Assembly: GCA_013400155.1 (NCBI GenBank)
Contig: VXBM01000236.1
Span: forward strand, 124,001-188,000
Reading direction: 5' to 3'
Source: Helopsaltes ochotensis
Taxonomy: Eukaryota; Chordata; Aves; Passeriformes; Locustellidae
DNA: 64,000 nt
Part shown: positions 22,654-33,931 of the stretch, one piece after another
Numbering within the stretch: the stretch's first letter is position 1
How the letters are laid out: every line of letters begins with the position of its first letter
Program-made: the position numbers and the translations under genes
The notes under the pieces: generated by a model
Seen by the model: the letters and a program-made list of their open reading frames with translations, nothing else
The model's database searches: none
What the model was told of the DNA's origin: nothing

Positions 22654-22985
22654 CACAGAATCATGGAACGGTTTGGGTTGGAAGGAACCTTAATGCTCAT
22701 GCAGTCCCACCCCCTGGCATGGGCAGGAACACCTCCTACTATCCCAGGTTGCTCCAAGCCTTGTCCAGCCTGGCCTTGGACACTTCCAGGGAGCCAGGGG
22801 CAGCCACGGCTTCACTAAGAAATCCATTCCAGCCCTCACCAACCTCACAGAGAAGGATGCCTTCCATATGTCCAACAGGAATTGCCCCTCTTTCAGTTGC
22901 ACCCCTTATTTCTCCTTGTCCTGTCACGACTGCTCCTGATGAGGAGCCCCTCTCTGGCTTCCTAGTAGGTCCCTTCAAACACTGG
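22654..22985 (-). mobile_element. CR1 LINE 3' end, truncated
   Basis: An antisense copy spanning 'agaatcatggaacggtttgg' to 'gtcccttcaaacactgg'. It directly abuts a sense CR1 fragment. Confidence 0.85.
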
Positions 22986-22990
22986 AAGTG

Positions 22991-23120
22991 GTGGAGTCCC
23001 CCATCCCTGGAGATGTCCAAGGAAGGACTGGATATGGCTCAGGGCTGGTGACAAGGCGGGGATCAGTTACAGCTTGGACTGGATGATCTTGGAGGGCTCT
23101 TCCCACCTCAAGGACTCTGG
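22991..23120 (+). mobile_element. CR1 LINE 3' end
   Basis: A sense copy: 'ccatccctggagatgtccaa', then 'ggatgatcttggagggctct' and 'cctcaaggactctgg'. It comes from another subfamily than its antisense neighbour. Confidence 0.75.
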
Positions 23121-26100
23121 GGTGAGTCCTACCCATCAACCCACCACTCTAATCCCTATCTGACCAACACCAAAGGTGGGAAGAGCAGCTTGGGTGTTCC
23201 TTGAGATTCCAGGTGATGATGAACCTCCTGCCAACCGGGATGTCAGTTTTCCCAATGAACAAGAAACCCCCAGAACTCGGCAGCTGCCTTTCCAGCACTG
23301 GTGCAGTGACATTCACTTCATTCCCAGGGGCAGAAGAAATGTAAAGCTTTCCAAATATTTTTAAAGTGTGGGGTTATTAATGCCAGATTCCAGTGGATTG
23401 GGGAAAGAGGGATGTTAGCTCCCAACACATGCCTAATCTAGAACATGTGGTTTTGGGGGAGGTTTGGAACCAATATGTTTTCAACATTTTTCAGGAAATT
23501 TGGTCTATCCAGATGAAAGCTTCTTGGACCCTACTGAACCATCACTCAGTGATGCAAACACTGAAACAAGAGGAATATTTTCCCTTCTCCCTGAAAAAGA
23601 AAGTGCTTCTTTACCAGCTCCGGAGAGAAAGCAAGGGGTCTGCTGAGGAGCAGCTTTGGGATTATTACTCCAGAATATTTAGAGAATATAATAAATGCTA
23701 AATCTAGGAAAACGCCCCAGAAGTAAATCACATCCTGTGCCACTTCAGGACTCTGGCGTGTCCTCCCAGGGTGGTGTTTTAGTGAGGAAGGGGGATCTTC
23801 TGCTGAGAGTGGAGGGAAAGTGCTGCCCACACTGACAGAAACCCAAGCCAGGGGTGTGAACTGAAAGTCATTTCAACAAATCTGAATACAGAGAGAATAT
23901 GTTTGGTAAAGGAATGGGGAGAAAATTCATGACACAAAGTAGGGGAAGGATGAAACAGCACTGTGGGATGTGTGAGTCCATAGGGCAGAGCCCAGGGCAT
24001 TCCAGCTTTTCTCAGCCGCCACTTTTTCTTCTCTCCCTGCATTTGTTCCAACCTTGTCTTAAAACTCCTGAAAATTCACGTGTGAACACAGCCACCCTTA
24101 ATGGTCTTTGCCTGGCTACACCTTAAATCAAGATGCTCCACAACAGCACCCCACAAACCAGGGTACCCTCCCTGTCCTTCATCCCGTGGGATCTTGGTCC
24201 CGTGCCATTCCCAGAGTCACCGGAGGGCCATCCCAGCCTGCTCCACCTCCACAAGACAAGCCCTGAATTTCAGGAGTCTTTGCTTTGTGTTGCCTTGTCC
24301 CACTGTGGAGTGAGAGGCTGCTGAGTCCTCAGAAATGGTTTGGGGACAGTGACACTGGTGACCTCCCCAGCCCCGTGCTGGATTGCCCCAGCCCAAAGCT
24401 GGCCTCCTCCAGCCTGGGAGATCAAGGGCAGTTTGCAGCTCATTTTGGACTCTTCTGAGGCACTCCCTTGGCTCCATTCAATTCTTGAGGCAGTTCTTCA
24501 TCTCTTTGATGGACTTTTCATGTGTCTCCAGGGGGAGTGTCCTGCACTGGGGTCACTCCTGGGGCTGCCTGGCCGCAGGGTGTGAGAGGAGCTCCTGCCC
24601 CGGCACCGAGGGCTGGGAATCGTCTCTCATGTGGTGGCTTCGGGGTGAAAGTGGCCTTTGCTGCCTCCCTGCTCCTCTCCTCGCATTCCACCAAAGGACA
24701 AACCTCCATCCATGTGTCATCCAGATGAGCAGATGCTGCTCCAGGAGCTCCATGCATCAGTAGCCTGCTCCCTCCCCATTCCTCTGATCCCAAACACCAG
24801 CCCCCAGCTCAAGCTCATCGGGCTGAAAACAAACAGAGGGAAGTCACAGCTCACCCCTGGAATCCCTGGAGAGACACGAGATGCCAGAGAGCCACAATCT
24901 CTCTCCTCAAACAGCTTCAGACCACGTAAGATCTCATCAGGAACAGGGTTGGTTTGGGTTTTTTTTTTGCTGTTGAGAAAGATTTTCTTCCTCCTGCCAG
25001 GACTCAGAGATTTTTGCTTGGCTTGACAAAACCCAGGACTCCTTGGGGAATCATTTGGTGAAGCTCCTGAGGACAGTTAAACTAAATTTACAGACAATGC
25101 CAATAGTGGCAGTAGGTTGTGGTGTAGTTTATCCTGATCTTTAATCGTATTCAAGGGAAAAAAATCTGATTACTGCAGATGATCAGAACCAAAGTGTGAA
25201 CAGGAGACAGACCTAAGGGACAACCACTCCTCAACCTGGTTTTTGCTCCAGGTAAAGGTGCTGGGGGGAGCAAACTCCTAGCTGGAAAGGACAACAAGAG
25301 CAGGATGCATTAGCTGTGCTCATGCATTACACAGGTTTTTTCCACCTGCAGAAGGATGATGGGACTCAAAGGGCACCATGTCTGTCTGAAGGGAGGTGCT
25401 GGAGCAGGTAGAGCCCCACCAGCCCTGTCTATCTCCCTCCTAAAGGCTTTTTGGCATGAGGGAAAATACAGGTGCAGGAGTATGGGAGAACCGGAATGGA
25501 AGAGCACCTGTCCTTTAGAGGTCTGTCACCTCTGCTGTTGTCACCTCTGCCACAGTGCTGGTCCCATTTAGGAGGAGAGGCTGGATCCATCACCTCCTGG
25601 GGTTCTCTCCACCCTACTCAACTCTCCAACCTCAACTCTGCTCTCCAAGAGCCAGAGCTCTGCTGAAAATCCCTCCCCACTTCCTTGAGCAAGGCAGATG
25701 TGTCCCTGCTCACTGCAAGGGGAATTTCCAAGGCTTTACCGGACACAAGGAACAACCAAGGTGATTTACCACCTCCACCCCACCCAGATCCACTGTAGGA
25801 TCAATGGCAAAACACCTGGTCAGGCTGCTGGTACCAGAAGGCTCTAAAAAAACCAGCTCCAGTCTCTGAGTAGGTGCAAGAACATCACAGCACAAATGTG
25901 GTCATGAGCAAAGACAAAATCCTGCTCCCAATTAACCAGAGCCACTGTTACTGGCAGAATCCTCTTGCTCTGCCTCCTCAGGAACACAAAAAGCCAATCA
26001 AACAGGAATCTCCGCCCTCCTCAGCTCTGCTCCCGCATCACCAGTCCCAGCCAAGTTCCTGGGGTTCACACCAGAACCTGTGGCCATCATATTTCATTTT

Positions 26101-27326
26101 CCACCCTCTGGCTGGCTCTGGAAGGAGGATGTGATGTGCCTTTTGTTTCCCTTCAGGCATTTCAGTTGGATTCCAAGCGCAGAGCTGACAAACAACATTC
26201 CCAGTTCTAATTTGAGGATCCCAAGGCTTTTTTTGGCTGCTGGCTGGAGCCACCAGGCTGATTTTCTATCCACCACTGCACCCTCTTGCTTCCTTTATCA
26301 ATCCCACATATTTAAATCCAACAATCTGAAGCGTAGCATTACAGCTGTGTTTTTATTTTGTTTGTTTTATTCGGTTGTTGCCTAACACAAAACACTCTGA
26401 CATTTTCAGTCACATCCCACTAAGATAAACAACGAACATATGTCATGAATTCCAGCAGAAATGATTCCCAAGTGGGGCAGCAGCAAGGTCTGAAGTGGGA
26501 GTATGAGAGGCTCTCCCGAATTGTTTGCTGGATGTTTGAAATGAGCTCTTCCCATGGTTATCCATAAGGAATCGAGGGCAGGTGTGAGGAAACCTCTCTT
26601 GACTGTCTCATCCCTGCAGAACTTGACGTGTTTTTCCTCCTCCCATCCATAATCCTGCCTAATTGGATGGAAAATCTCCACGGCATTGCGCAGCTGCCTG
26701 AGAACTGATGGATTAATTACAGGGAAAAACATGGGGTCTATGTCCAAGGATCTACCTGTGTGCATCCACACGTATTTACAGCTGGATGAATCTAGAAACA
26801 GGGGAAAAGGAAGGAAAGAAATAAAAAACGGGGAAGAAGGGGGGAAAAAGAAGGAAACCCAAGAGAGACCCCATCGCTCTTGTGAGGATTGGATGAATTT
26901 GATAAGGGGGAAAAAGAAGGGAAAAAAGTGGGGAGAAAGCAAACTCAGGAGAGACTCCACCACTCTTAGGAAGTTCAAGTGAAGTCCCTGCAGCAGCTGG
27001 GACACAGGGAATGCTGCCTGGCTCAGCCAACCCTTGCATTTATCCATTGAAAGCAATTAAGGCACTTCCCCCAAAGCCTGCTGGAATTAGTGGGATCAGA
27101 TATGACTCCAACAATGTCTCCATACATCACGGCCAACAAAGCCCTCATGAAAACATTCAACCCCAGCCTCATTCACAGCTTTTTCCCCAGGGAATTCCTC
27201 ACTGGAGCTCAGCAGCTCTGGGCTGGTGCAGCTGCTGTGTGACAGCCGAGAGGGCTCCAGTGAGTGCCCGGAGAGGGCACAGTGAGGACAATCACAACTG
27301 CCACCACCAGAGCAGCAGCTCCAGTC

Positions 27327-27645
27327 CACAGAATCCCACAACAGTTGGAAGGAACCTCTGGAGAACATCCAGTCCTAGGCAGGGTCACCTTTTGGATCAG
27401 GTGACACAGGAGCATGTTCATGTGGGTTTGAGATGTCGCCAGAGAGGGTCGTTCCACATCCTCCCTGGGAAGCTGTTCCAGGGCTCCTCCTCCTCCATGG
27501 AAAGAACTTGTTCGTCGTGTTCAAGTGGGACTCCTTGTGTTGCAGTTTATGGGCATTGCCCCTTGTCCTGGAGCCTGGCACCATGCTCTGACACCCTTTG
27601 GAGATATTTGTATGGATCATGAGATCCCCTCAGCCTTGCCATGAC
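27327..27645 (-). mobile_element. CR1 LINE 3' end, older subfamily
   Basis: Antisense: 'cacagaatcccacaacagtt', 'ttcatgtgggtttgagatgt', 'ccccttgtcctggagcctgg'. It is more diverged than the other copies. Confidence 0.65.
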
Positions 27646-28715
27646 CCCCCAGACAGAAAAACAAGCTTATTCATCCAAAAACTGCAGGAGGAGAATCCCT
27701 GTGGTGGCTGGGGCAGGACCTTAGTGGGGGGCTCAGGTGGGGAAGGCGGAGGATCTGATCCAGTTCCACCACAATTCCTCCACTTGGAGCGACCAGACAG
27801 GCCTGGAGCACGTGCTGAGCCTGCAGAACCTCCCTGGCCGGGGGTTTATTCACCGAAATCAAAGCTCAGCTGCAAACCCGCCAGCAGGGAGACAATGGAG
27901 CCTCTCATGCTGCGGGAAGGGAGCAGCAGCTTCCAGAGGAGTCCGGCATTTCCAGTGCTCGGTGCAGCTCAGCTGCACTCACGGCTCAGCTGCAGCCACA
28001 TTCCTGCCCCTCTGGAACATCTGTTCTCCCCTCATTAGTGCTGGCCCTGTTTTGTAACACAAGGAACACTGTGAGGCTCCTGAAGCTCGGTGCTTGACCC
28101 GGGGCGTTCCGAAAAGCCCCGGGTCCCAGGAGCGGAACTCAGACGGAATCACCAGTCACTTCCAATAACGCTGTTCGCTGCTCACAGCGCAGCTGGAAAA
28201 GGAGCTGAGCTCTGGTCAAGTTCGAGCACAGCTCCCGGGAGCTCAGAATCCACCCACAAGTGCAGTCAGGGCAATTGTCTGAAAGCGCCTCCGAGGTGAC
28301 AATGACCAGAGGATTCCTTCTCATCCTCAGCAACTCCGAACCTCCCAGCGGCCACCCCACGGCCTCGTCCCAACCAGGGAAGGATGAACACCCCCAGAGC
28401 AGCTCCAGGGAGGGACCAGATCAGCAGCACCTCATCACAGCTTTGTAAACCTCCAAATCACGAAGCCAAGCTCCTTCTGGAACAAGCCAGATCCCAACTG
28501 GAAGGGCTTCTGAAGAAGCCGGGGGAAAAGGCAGGTTGTGGACGGGTCAGGACACACCGACCATCACTCCACTGTGATCCCTGTGAGATGGGACAATTCC
28601 TCACCCTGGACACCACACGACTGGGCTTGGGCCTCCCCCAGCTGTTCCTATTTAACATCCAACTGGGACAGAAACATAGCAGTGCTCAGTGAAGAATTCT
28701 GGATTTCAAAAAGTA

Positions 28716-28905
28716 GAGAATCACGGAATCATAAATTGCTTTGGTTGGAAGGGACATCGAAGCTCTTCCCATTCCACCCCCTGCCACGCACAGGGACAAC
28801 TTCCACTATCCCAGGCTGTTCCAAGCTCTGTCTGCCCTGGCCTTGAACACTTCCAGGAACATCCAGAGTTTCTCTGAGCAAACAGTGGCAGGGCTGGAAT
28901 AGAGC
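28716..28905 (-). mobile_element. CR1 LINE 3' end, truncated
   Basis: Antisense copy with 'gaatcacggaatcataaatt', 'ttggttggaagggacatc' and 'ctggccttgaacacttccag'. Confidence 0.8.
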
Positions 28906-29557
28906 TGGAGCCAACACCTAAACACCACTCTGGGTTTTTAGGGACAAGACTTTAAACAGATCCCTGTCACCATAAGCCTGGGAATAACATGGAGATAGGG
29001 ATATGCAAATAAGCAGCAGCATTAATTTTATCACGGTAATAAATACTGACAGCAACATCCCAGGAAAGGGATGAGTTTATCCCCAAAGATTAAAACATCC
29101 CATTATTACCAATTTCTTCCATTTAAGGGGAAATCACAAAGAAATTCTGGGGGAAATCGATAAGAACAAGCACTTTGTGGTGAGCCTTTCCTTCTGGGAG
29201 CGTCTCCTGTGCTCCAGGATCCAGGAAATGTCCAGTATTTACTGCGTGCTCATCACCATGGTTTCGGAGCACAATGAGGCTCTATCGCCCTGCATCCATC
29301 TGTGTTTCTGGGAATGCTGGGGCTTTGGGAATTGCACAGGGCCGACACAAAGGCACCCATTGTTCTGGAGGCAGAGGGACGAACCTGCCCTTTCCACAGG
29401 AGAGGAAGCCAGCAGGAAAAGTTGCTATTGTGAGCTGGATATTAAAAAAAAAATGCGGAAAAAAAGTGGTCAGGGCTGCCAGGTCGGGAAAGGGGGATGG
29501 CTGGGACAGGGCACCTGTGGGATTTGGGGCTGCCCAGGGCAAGCCAAGCTCCCCCAG

Positions 29558-29990
29558 CCAGGCTGGCATCAGCTACCTGCTAAACCATCCCAAAAACATC
29601 CAAAATCCATCCTAAACCCACCCTAAAAGCCAGGCTGGCATCAGCTACTTGTTAAACCATCCCAAAAACATCCAANCCAGGCTGGCATCAGCTACTTGTT
29701 AAACCATCCCAAAAACATCCAAAATCCATCCTAAACCCACCCTAAAAGCCAGGCTGGCACCAGCTACCTGCTAAACCATCCAGGAAACATCCAAATTCTA
29801 CCCTAAACCCACTGTAAAACCATCCTAAAATTACCCTATAACCAATCCAAAAGCCAAGCTCTGGCAACAGTTACCTGCTAAACCATCCAAAACCCACCCT
29901 AAAACCACTGTAAGACCATTCTGAACCTATTCAAAACCCACTCTTTTAAAACCATCTTAAAACCACACTGAAATCACCCCAAAACCACCA
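29558..29990. repeat. 72-nt minisatellite with an N
   Basis: Units start with CCAGGCTGGC at 29558, 29630, 29677 and 29749. The spacing is 72, 47 and 72 nt, and the short second unit ends at a single N (29676). Beyond about 29820 the array decays into CCATCC/ACCC-rich degenerate units up to about 29990. Confidence 0.9.
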
Positions 29991-30289
29991 AGCAAATCCT
30001 AAGAGGGTGAAACTGGACCCACGTGGCTGGAGCATCACATCCAAAGCTCCAGGTAGGAGCAGGGATGGGGAAGAGCTTTAAATTCCCCCAGAATTTCATT
30101 TTCCTTTCAAACCAAAGCCTTTTGAAATGCTGGAGTTCTCCTCCAGGACTTCCCTCGGCAGGAAGAACTGCCAAAGTAGTAGGAACCAAACTGTTGTCAG
30201 CTTAAGGCCAGCCATCTGCTCAGCCTCTTCCCAGCTGCCATGCTCTCAGTCAAACCCTGGAGAACAATCCCCGATGTTTCTCAAGCTCA

Positions 30290-30370
30290 ATATGAAAAAA
30301 ATCTAGGAAGGGGGGGAAAAAAAAACCCCAAAAAACAAAAAACCCAAACCAAAACCAACAAACTGACAAC
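30290..30370. repeat. A/C-rich low-complexity tract
   Basis: Runs of A broken by CCC and CCAA. No coding potential. Confidence 0.8.
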
Positions 30371-31817
30371 CCCAAACCCAAAATGCAAAAAGCCCAGAAA
30401 CCAGGAAAGCAGCCCGGCAGGGATCTAACTGGGAACAGAGATGAAAGTAGGAGAAAAAGAAACCATTTTATATGTTTAAAACAATGTTTTTTAAAGAGTC
30501 CTATTGACATCTGTTTTGTAAATGCTCTGTCATTATTTATAACCTCCAGAGCACGGAATTGTCTCTGGAGTTACAACCACGCTACTCCCAGATTTTGGCT
30601 TTGTTAGCAAAGAGCCAGCAGCATTTTTACTGGCACTCTGGGAATAGAGATCTAACATTTCATACCCAGTTTATTTAAAAGTGGACTAATTTAACATCCT
30701 TGATGGTTCCTTTTAGAACAACTGTTGCTAATTAGCAGCTCCAGAATGATTTGCTCATCTGGGAGCAGTGGCGGTTCCACAGCAGCATAAATACACCAGA
30801 GCAAAAGGGAAGGAGAAGGAAAGGAGAAAATAGGGAAGAGGCATTGGAGAGGGGCAGGTTTTAGAGAATTAAAGGAAATGAGATGGCAGGTGAAGATGGG
30901 AACACTGAGGAGAAAAGACGCAGGAAAAATAGAGTGGAAAGGGATAATCCTAGGCCTTGAGAAGCTGGGAAAACTGATGGCAGTTTTTAAAGCTGTGCAA
31001 AAGTTGGGTCTGGTAGGACGGAAAGTGGCTTCAAGATGATGATCCCAGGACTGGGACTGGCACCAGCCCCCAGTGAACCTGTGGGATGCCCCAGGGCTGG
31101 AGGGATGCAGGGACAAGGAGAGGGACCTTGGCCAGGACTCAACCTCAGCTGCTTTCGGTGGCCCCAGGGCACCGTGGGTGCAGGGCCACAACCCAAAATT
31201 AAGCAAACCCAACCATAAAATGTGCCAGGGGTCAGAGGGCTGAAACCAGAGTCCTCCAGGGAGGAGCCCCTGAAATTCCGGAGTCCGGCTGGGGAGTGAC
31301 AGGATCCAAGTGATGGCTTTGCACACAATTTTCCTTGGATTTTTATAACAAAGAGGTTCCAAAGAAGCTTTACGGCTTCTATGTCCCATCCCTGTGCCTC
31401 TGTGCTCTGGGCACAGCCAGGACCATAACCCTCTCCTGGCTGAACAGAACCAGCTCTGCCCTGTCCCAAAATCACCTCTTTCACAGCAAAAGACTTGAAA
31501 GCAAATCCTCTAAAAAGAAAAAGCTTCTGGGAAAGGAACCATGTTTTCCCTGATGTTTATAAATCATCAAAGGCAGCCCGTTGCTGGTACCAGGATGAGC
31601 AGGAGTGGAAGAGCTGGGAAGGGTTGGAGAAGCCTCCCTCCAGCCCCAGCCTCCATGCTCGGATCACTTTGGTCTTTCCCTGCATGTGTAAAAGCACTTG
31701 AAAAGTTCATAAAATTAATTCCAGACAAATATTAGCAAGGCCTCAAGTGGAAAGCACATCTCCTTCCTTCTGGGAATTTATAGTTCAGCCACTTTTATCT
31801 TTGGGCAGCTCTTCAGA

Positions 31818-31833
31818 GATCAAAGATTTGATC
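31818..31833. promoter_or_regulatory. Inverted pair of TCF/LEF-like motifs
   Basis: GATCAAA and its inverted copy TTTGATC, separated by GA, sit within a repeat-free stretch of EDA intron 2. ATCAAAG is the TCF/LEF core. EDA is a known Wnt/LEF1 target in skin appendages, so an intronic enhancer is plausible. The motif alone can occur by chance. Confidence 0.3.
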
Positions 31834-32195
31834 AACTTTTTCTCTGCGAAACGCACGGAGAAAACGGTGTTATCGGGACATGACATGATTTTATTTATTA
31901 GTTTAATGATTCATTGCCCTGCTCTGACAGCAAGATTCCTTCACGAAGGTCTAAAACAAACAGCCTGAGCTCCCCGAGGCTGTGGCTCTGTTTGCTTCTC
32001 GATTTTATGGTTGTTACAAGGTCAAGCCCTGCCCTGATGCCTCCCACTTGTTAAATGCAGCTCTAAAACCACCACAGCCAAACACGGGGAAACCACTTGC
32101 CAAGGCCAGAGGGACACAGCCTGTCACTCTGGAAGTTTTTCCTGTCTCCACCACCTGTGGGGTCAAAATCCCTAATTTTCAAAAAGTCACAGGTA

Positions 32196-32620
32196 AGAAT
32201 CACGGGATCAGTGAGGCTGGAAAAGGCCTCCGAGACCAGTGAGTCCAACCTGTGACTGATCCCAGCCCAGAGCGCTGAGTGCCACCCCTGGGTGTTCCTT
32301 GGACACCTCCAGCGATGGGCACTCCACACCTCCCTGGGCAGCCCCTTCCAATGCCTGGCCACCCTTTCCAGGAAGAAATTCCTCCTGATGCACAACATGG
32401 CCCTCCCCTGCCACAGCTTGAAGCCATTCCCTCTCCTCCTGTCCCTGTCCCTGGGAGCAGAGCCTGATCCCCCCGGCTGTCCCATCCTGTCAGGGAGCTG
32501 TGCAGAGCCACAGGGTCCTCCCTGAGCCTCCTTTTCTCCAGCCTGAGCCCCTCCAGCTCCCTCAGCTGCTCCTGATGCTCCAGACCCTTCCTCAGCTCCA
32601 TTCCCCTTTGGGACTGGATA
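32196..32620 (-). mobile_element. CR1 LINE 3' region, longer copy
   Basis: An antisense copy that reaches further 5' than most here: 'gatcagtgaggctggaaaag', 'cctggccaccctttccagg', 'cttttctccagcctgagccc' and 'tcagctgctcctgatgctcc'. Confidence 0.8.
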
Positions 32621-33825
32621 AGTGGTGGAAGTGCTCTGCATTTCTGGAGTGACTCAATTCTAGGGATCCAGGGAACATCAGGGAAACCCGGGAAAGGAAT
32701 GCCAGTCATGAAAGAACAACACTGGGCACAAGGGTGATGGGCAAAACCCTCGTTAGACACCAACCTTCAGCCTCTCCCTCTCTCCTCAGCAGCTCTCTGC
32801 ACATCTGGCAAGGCAGACGCAGCCTGAGGGATGAAGTTAATCCCTCCCAACATCTGCCGGCAGCGCTCCATCGACACCACTCGCCTCCAGTGGGAACTTG
32901 CTACTACACAAGCAACCGGTGAAGACACTGGGATAGATTTCAAGGAGACTGGGAAAAGGACTGGGATGATGCCCAAGCCATCTGAGCACCAGAGTGACAC
33001 CAGCTCCAAAACTGATGGCCCACACTGGGCTGGAATCACTCAGGGAGTCTGTACCAAACGCAACAGACTTGTCAGCATTCCGGGCAAGAGGAATCCAGGG
33101 AGTTTCACTAAGCTCTTTCTTGGAGCAGAGCCACAGTGGGAAATGCTTCTCCACTGTGAAACTGCAAAGGTTTCAGGGGAGATGGGAAACTCACACAGCT
33201 GGACTGGAAAACTAACAATGATCATGGAGTTAGGAGTAGGGCTTAGCCAGGCACAGAACCACGACTCCACCAGTTCTGTCTCTGCTTTCCCTGGCATCCA
33301 GTCCTTTCTCCGTTCCTATAAAAGGGGATCTGTGCTTTCCTGCAGTAGGGAAGCATGGGAGCTCTTCCAGGAGTTCATGCTCCTGTCTTTGTGTCATGAC
33401 AATCACAGAGAGCCAGGACTGGAAATCAAATTCCTCAAAAAGAAATCAGGAACCTTTCTGCTCTTTTAATCCAAGCTATGTACAACTTTGCCTTCCCTTC
33501 ACACAGGCTTTGACCCCACCTCAGACTCCACAGCAACTCAAAACCCCCTTAGAGCAGTCACCAGTTTGGGATGCAGCTGTTCCCAGCTGTTTGTTGGATT
33601 GTGAAAAGCTCCTTGGTAATTTTAAGGAAAGCTGGGTGAGCAGGACAACAAATAAAGGCAAACAAGTACAAATTAAAGCCTTAAACGAGCAGAGTTCGAG
33701 AAGTCAAAGATGGAATTCCTAAGCAGCATTAATTCACACAAGACCTACAGTTGCAGAAATCAGAACTCCTGGCATTCCTCATCTGGGAGGGAACCAAAAT
33801 CAGGAAGAAAGTGAGCAGGACTCAC

Positions 33826-33931
33826 CGTCGGGCCCTTCGCTGCCTTTACTCCTTTTATTCCGACGGACACGTCTCCCTTCTTCTCCAACGTGCAGCTTCT
33901 CCTCGGGGTGGAAGAAGTTCAGCAAGGCCAG
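33826..33931 (-). CDS. EDA: Ectodysplasin A, exon 2 (furin cleavage region)
   Basis: This 106-nt exon has the human length and encodes LALLNFFHPEE through RRVRRNKRSK to GPDG. The overlapping furin motifs RVRR and RNKR, where the ligand is released from the cell surface, are intact. Mutations in this site cause X-linked hypohidrotic ectodermal dysplasia in people. It follows acceptor TTACAG in phase 0 and ends in phase 1 at donor GTGAGT. The stretch between the NFF block and the furin site differs from human by several residues, while the furin site itself is unchanged. Confidence 0.97.

Larger units (their letters stand above)
17302..33825 (-). other. EDA: EDA intron 2 (16.5 kb)
   Basis: No coding exon was recognised. 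It holds seven CR1 fragments, a long TCCA microsatellite (22205-22320), a 72-nt minisatellite with an N (29558-29990), an A/C-rich tract at about 30290-30370 and a paired TCF/LEF-like motif at 31818-31833. ORFs up to about 230 codons on either strand show no protein-like features and overlap repeats. Confidence 0.8.

Noticed and set aside
26406..27056. 216-codon minus-strand ORF within EDA intron 2
   Set aside because: The phenylalanine/serine-rich stretch comes from an A/G-rich plus-strand tract, and no family match is recognised.
30691..31389. 232-codon minus-strand ORF in EDA intron 2
   Set aside because: No signal, domain or splice context. It does not match any missing EDA segment, since exons 2 and 3 already join in phase.
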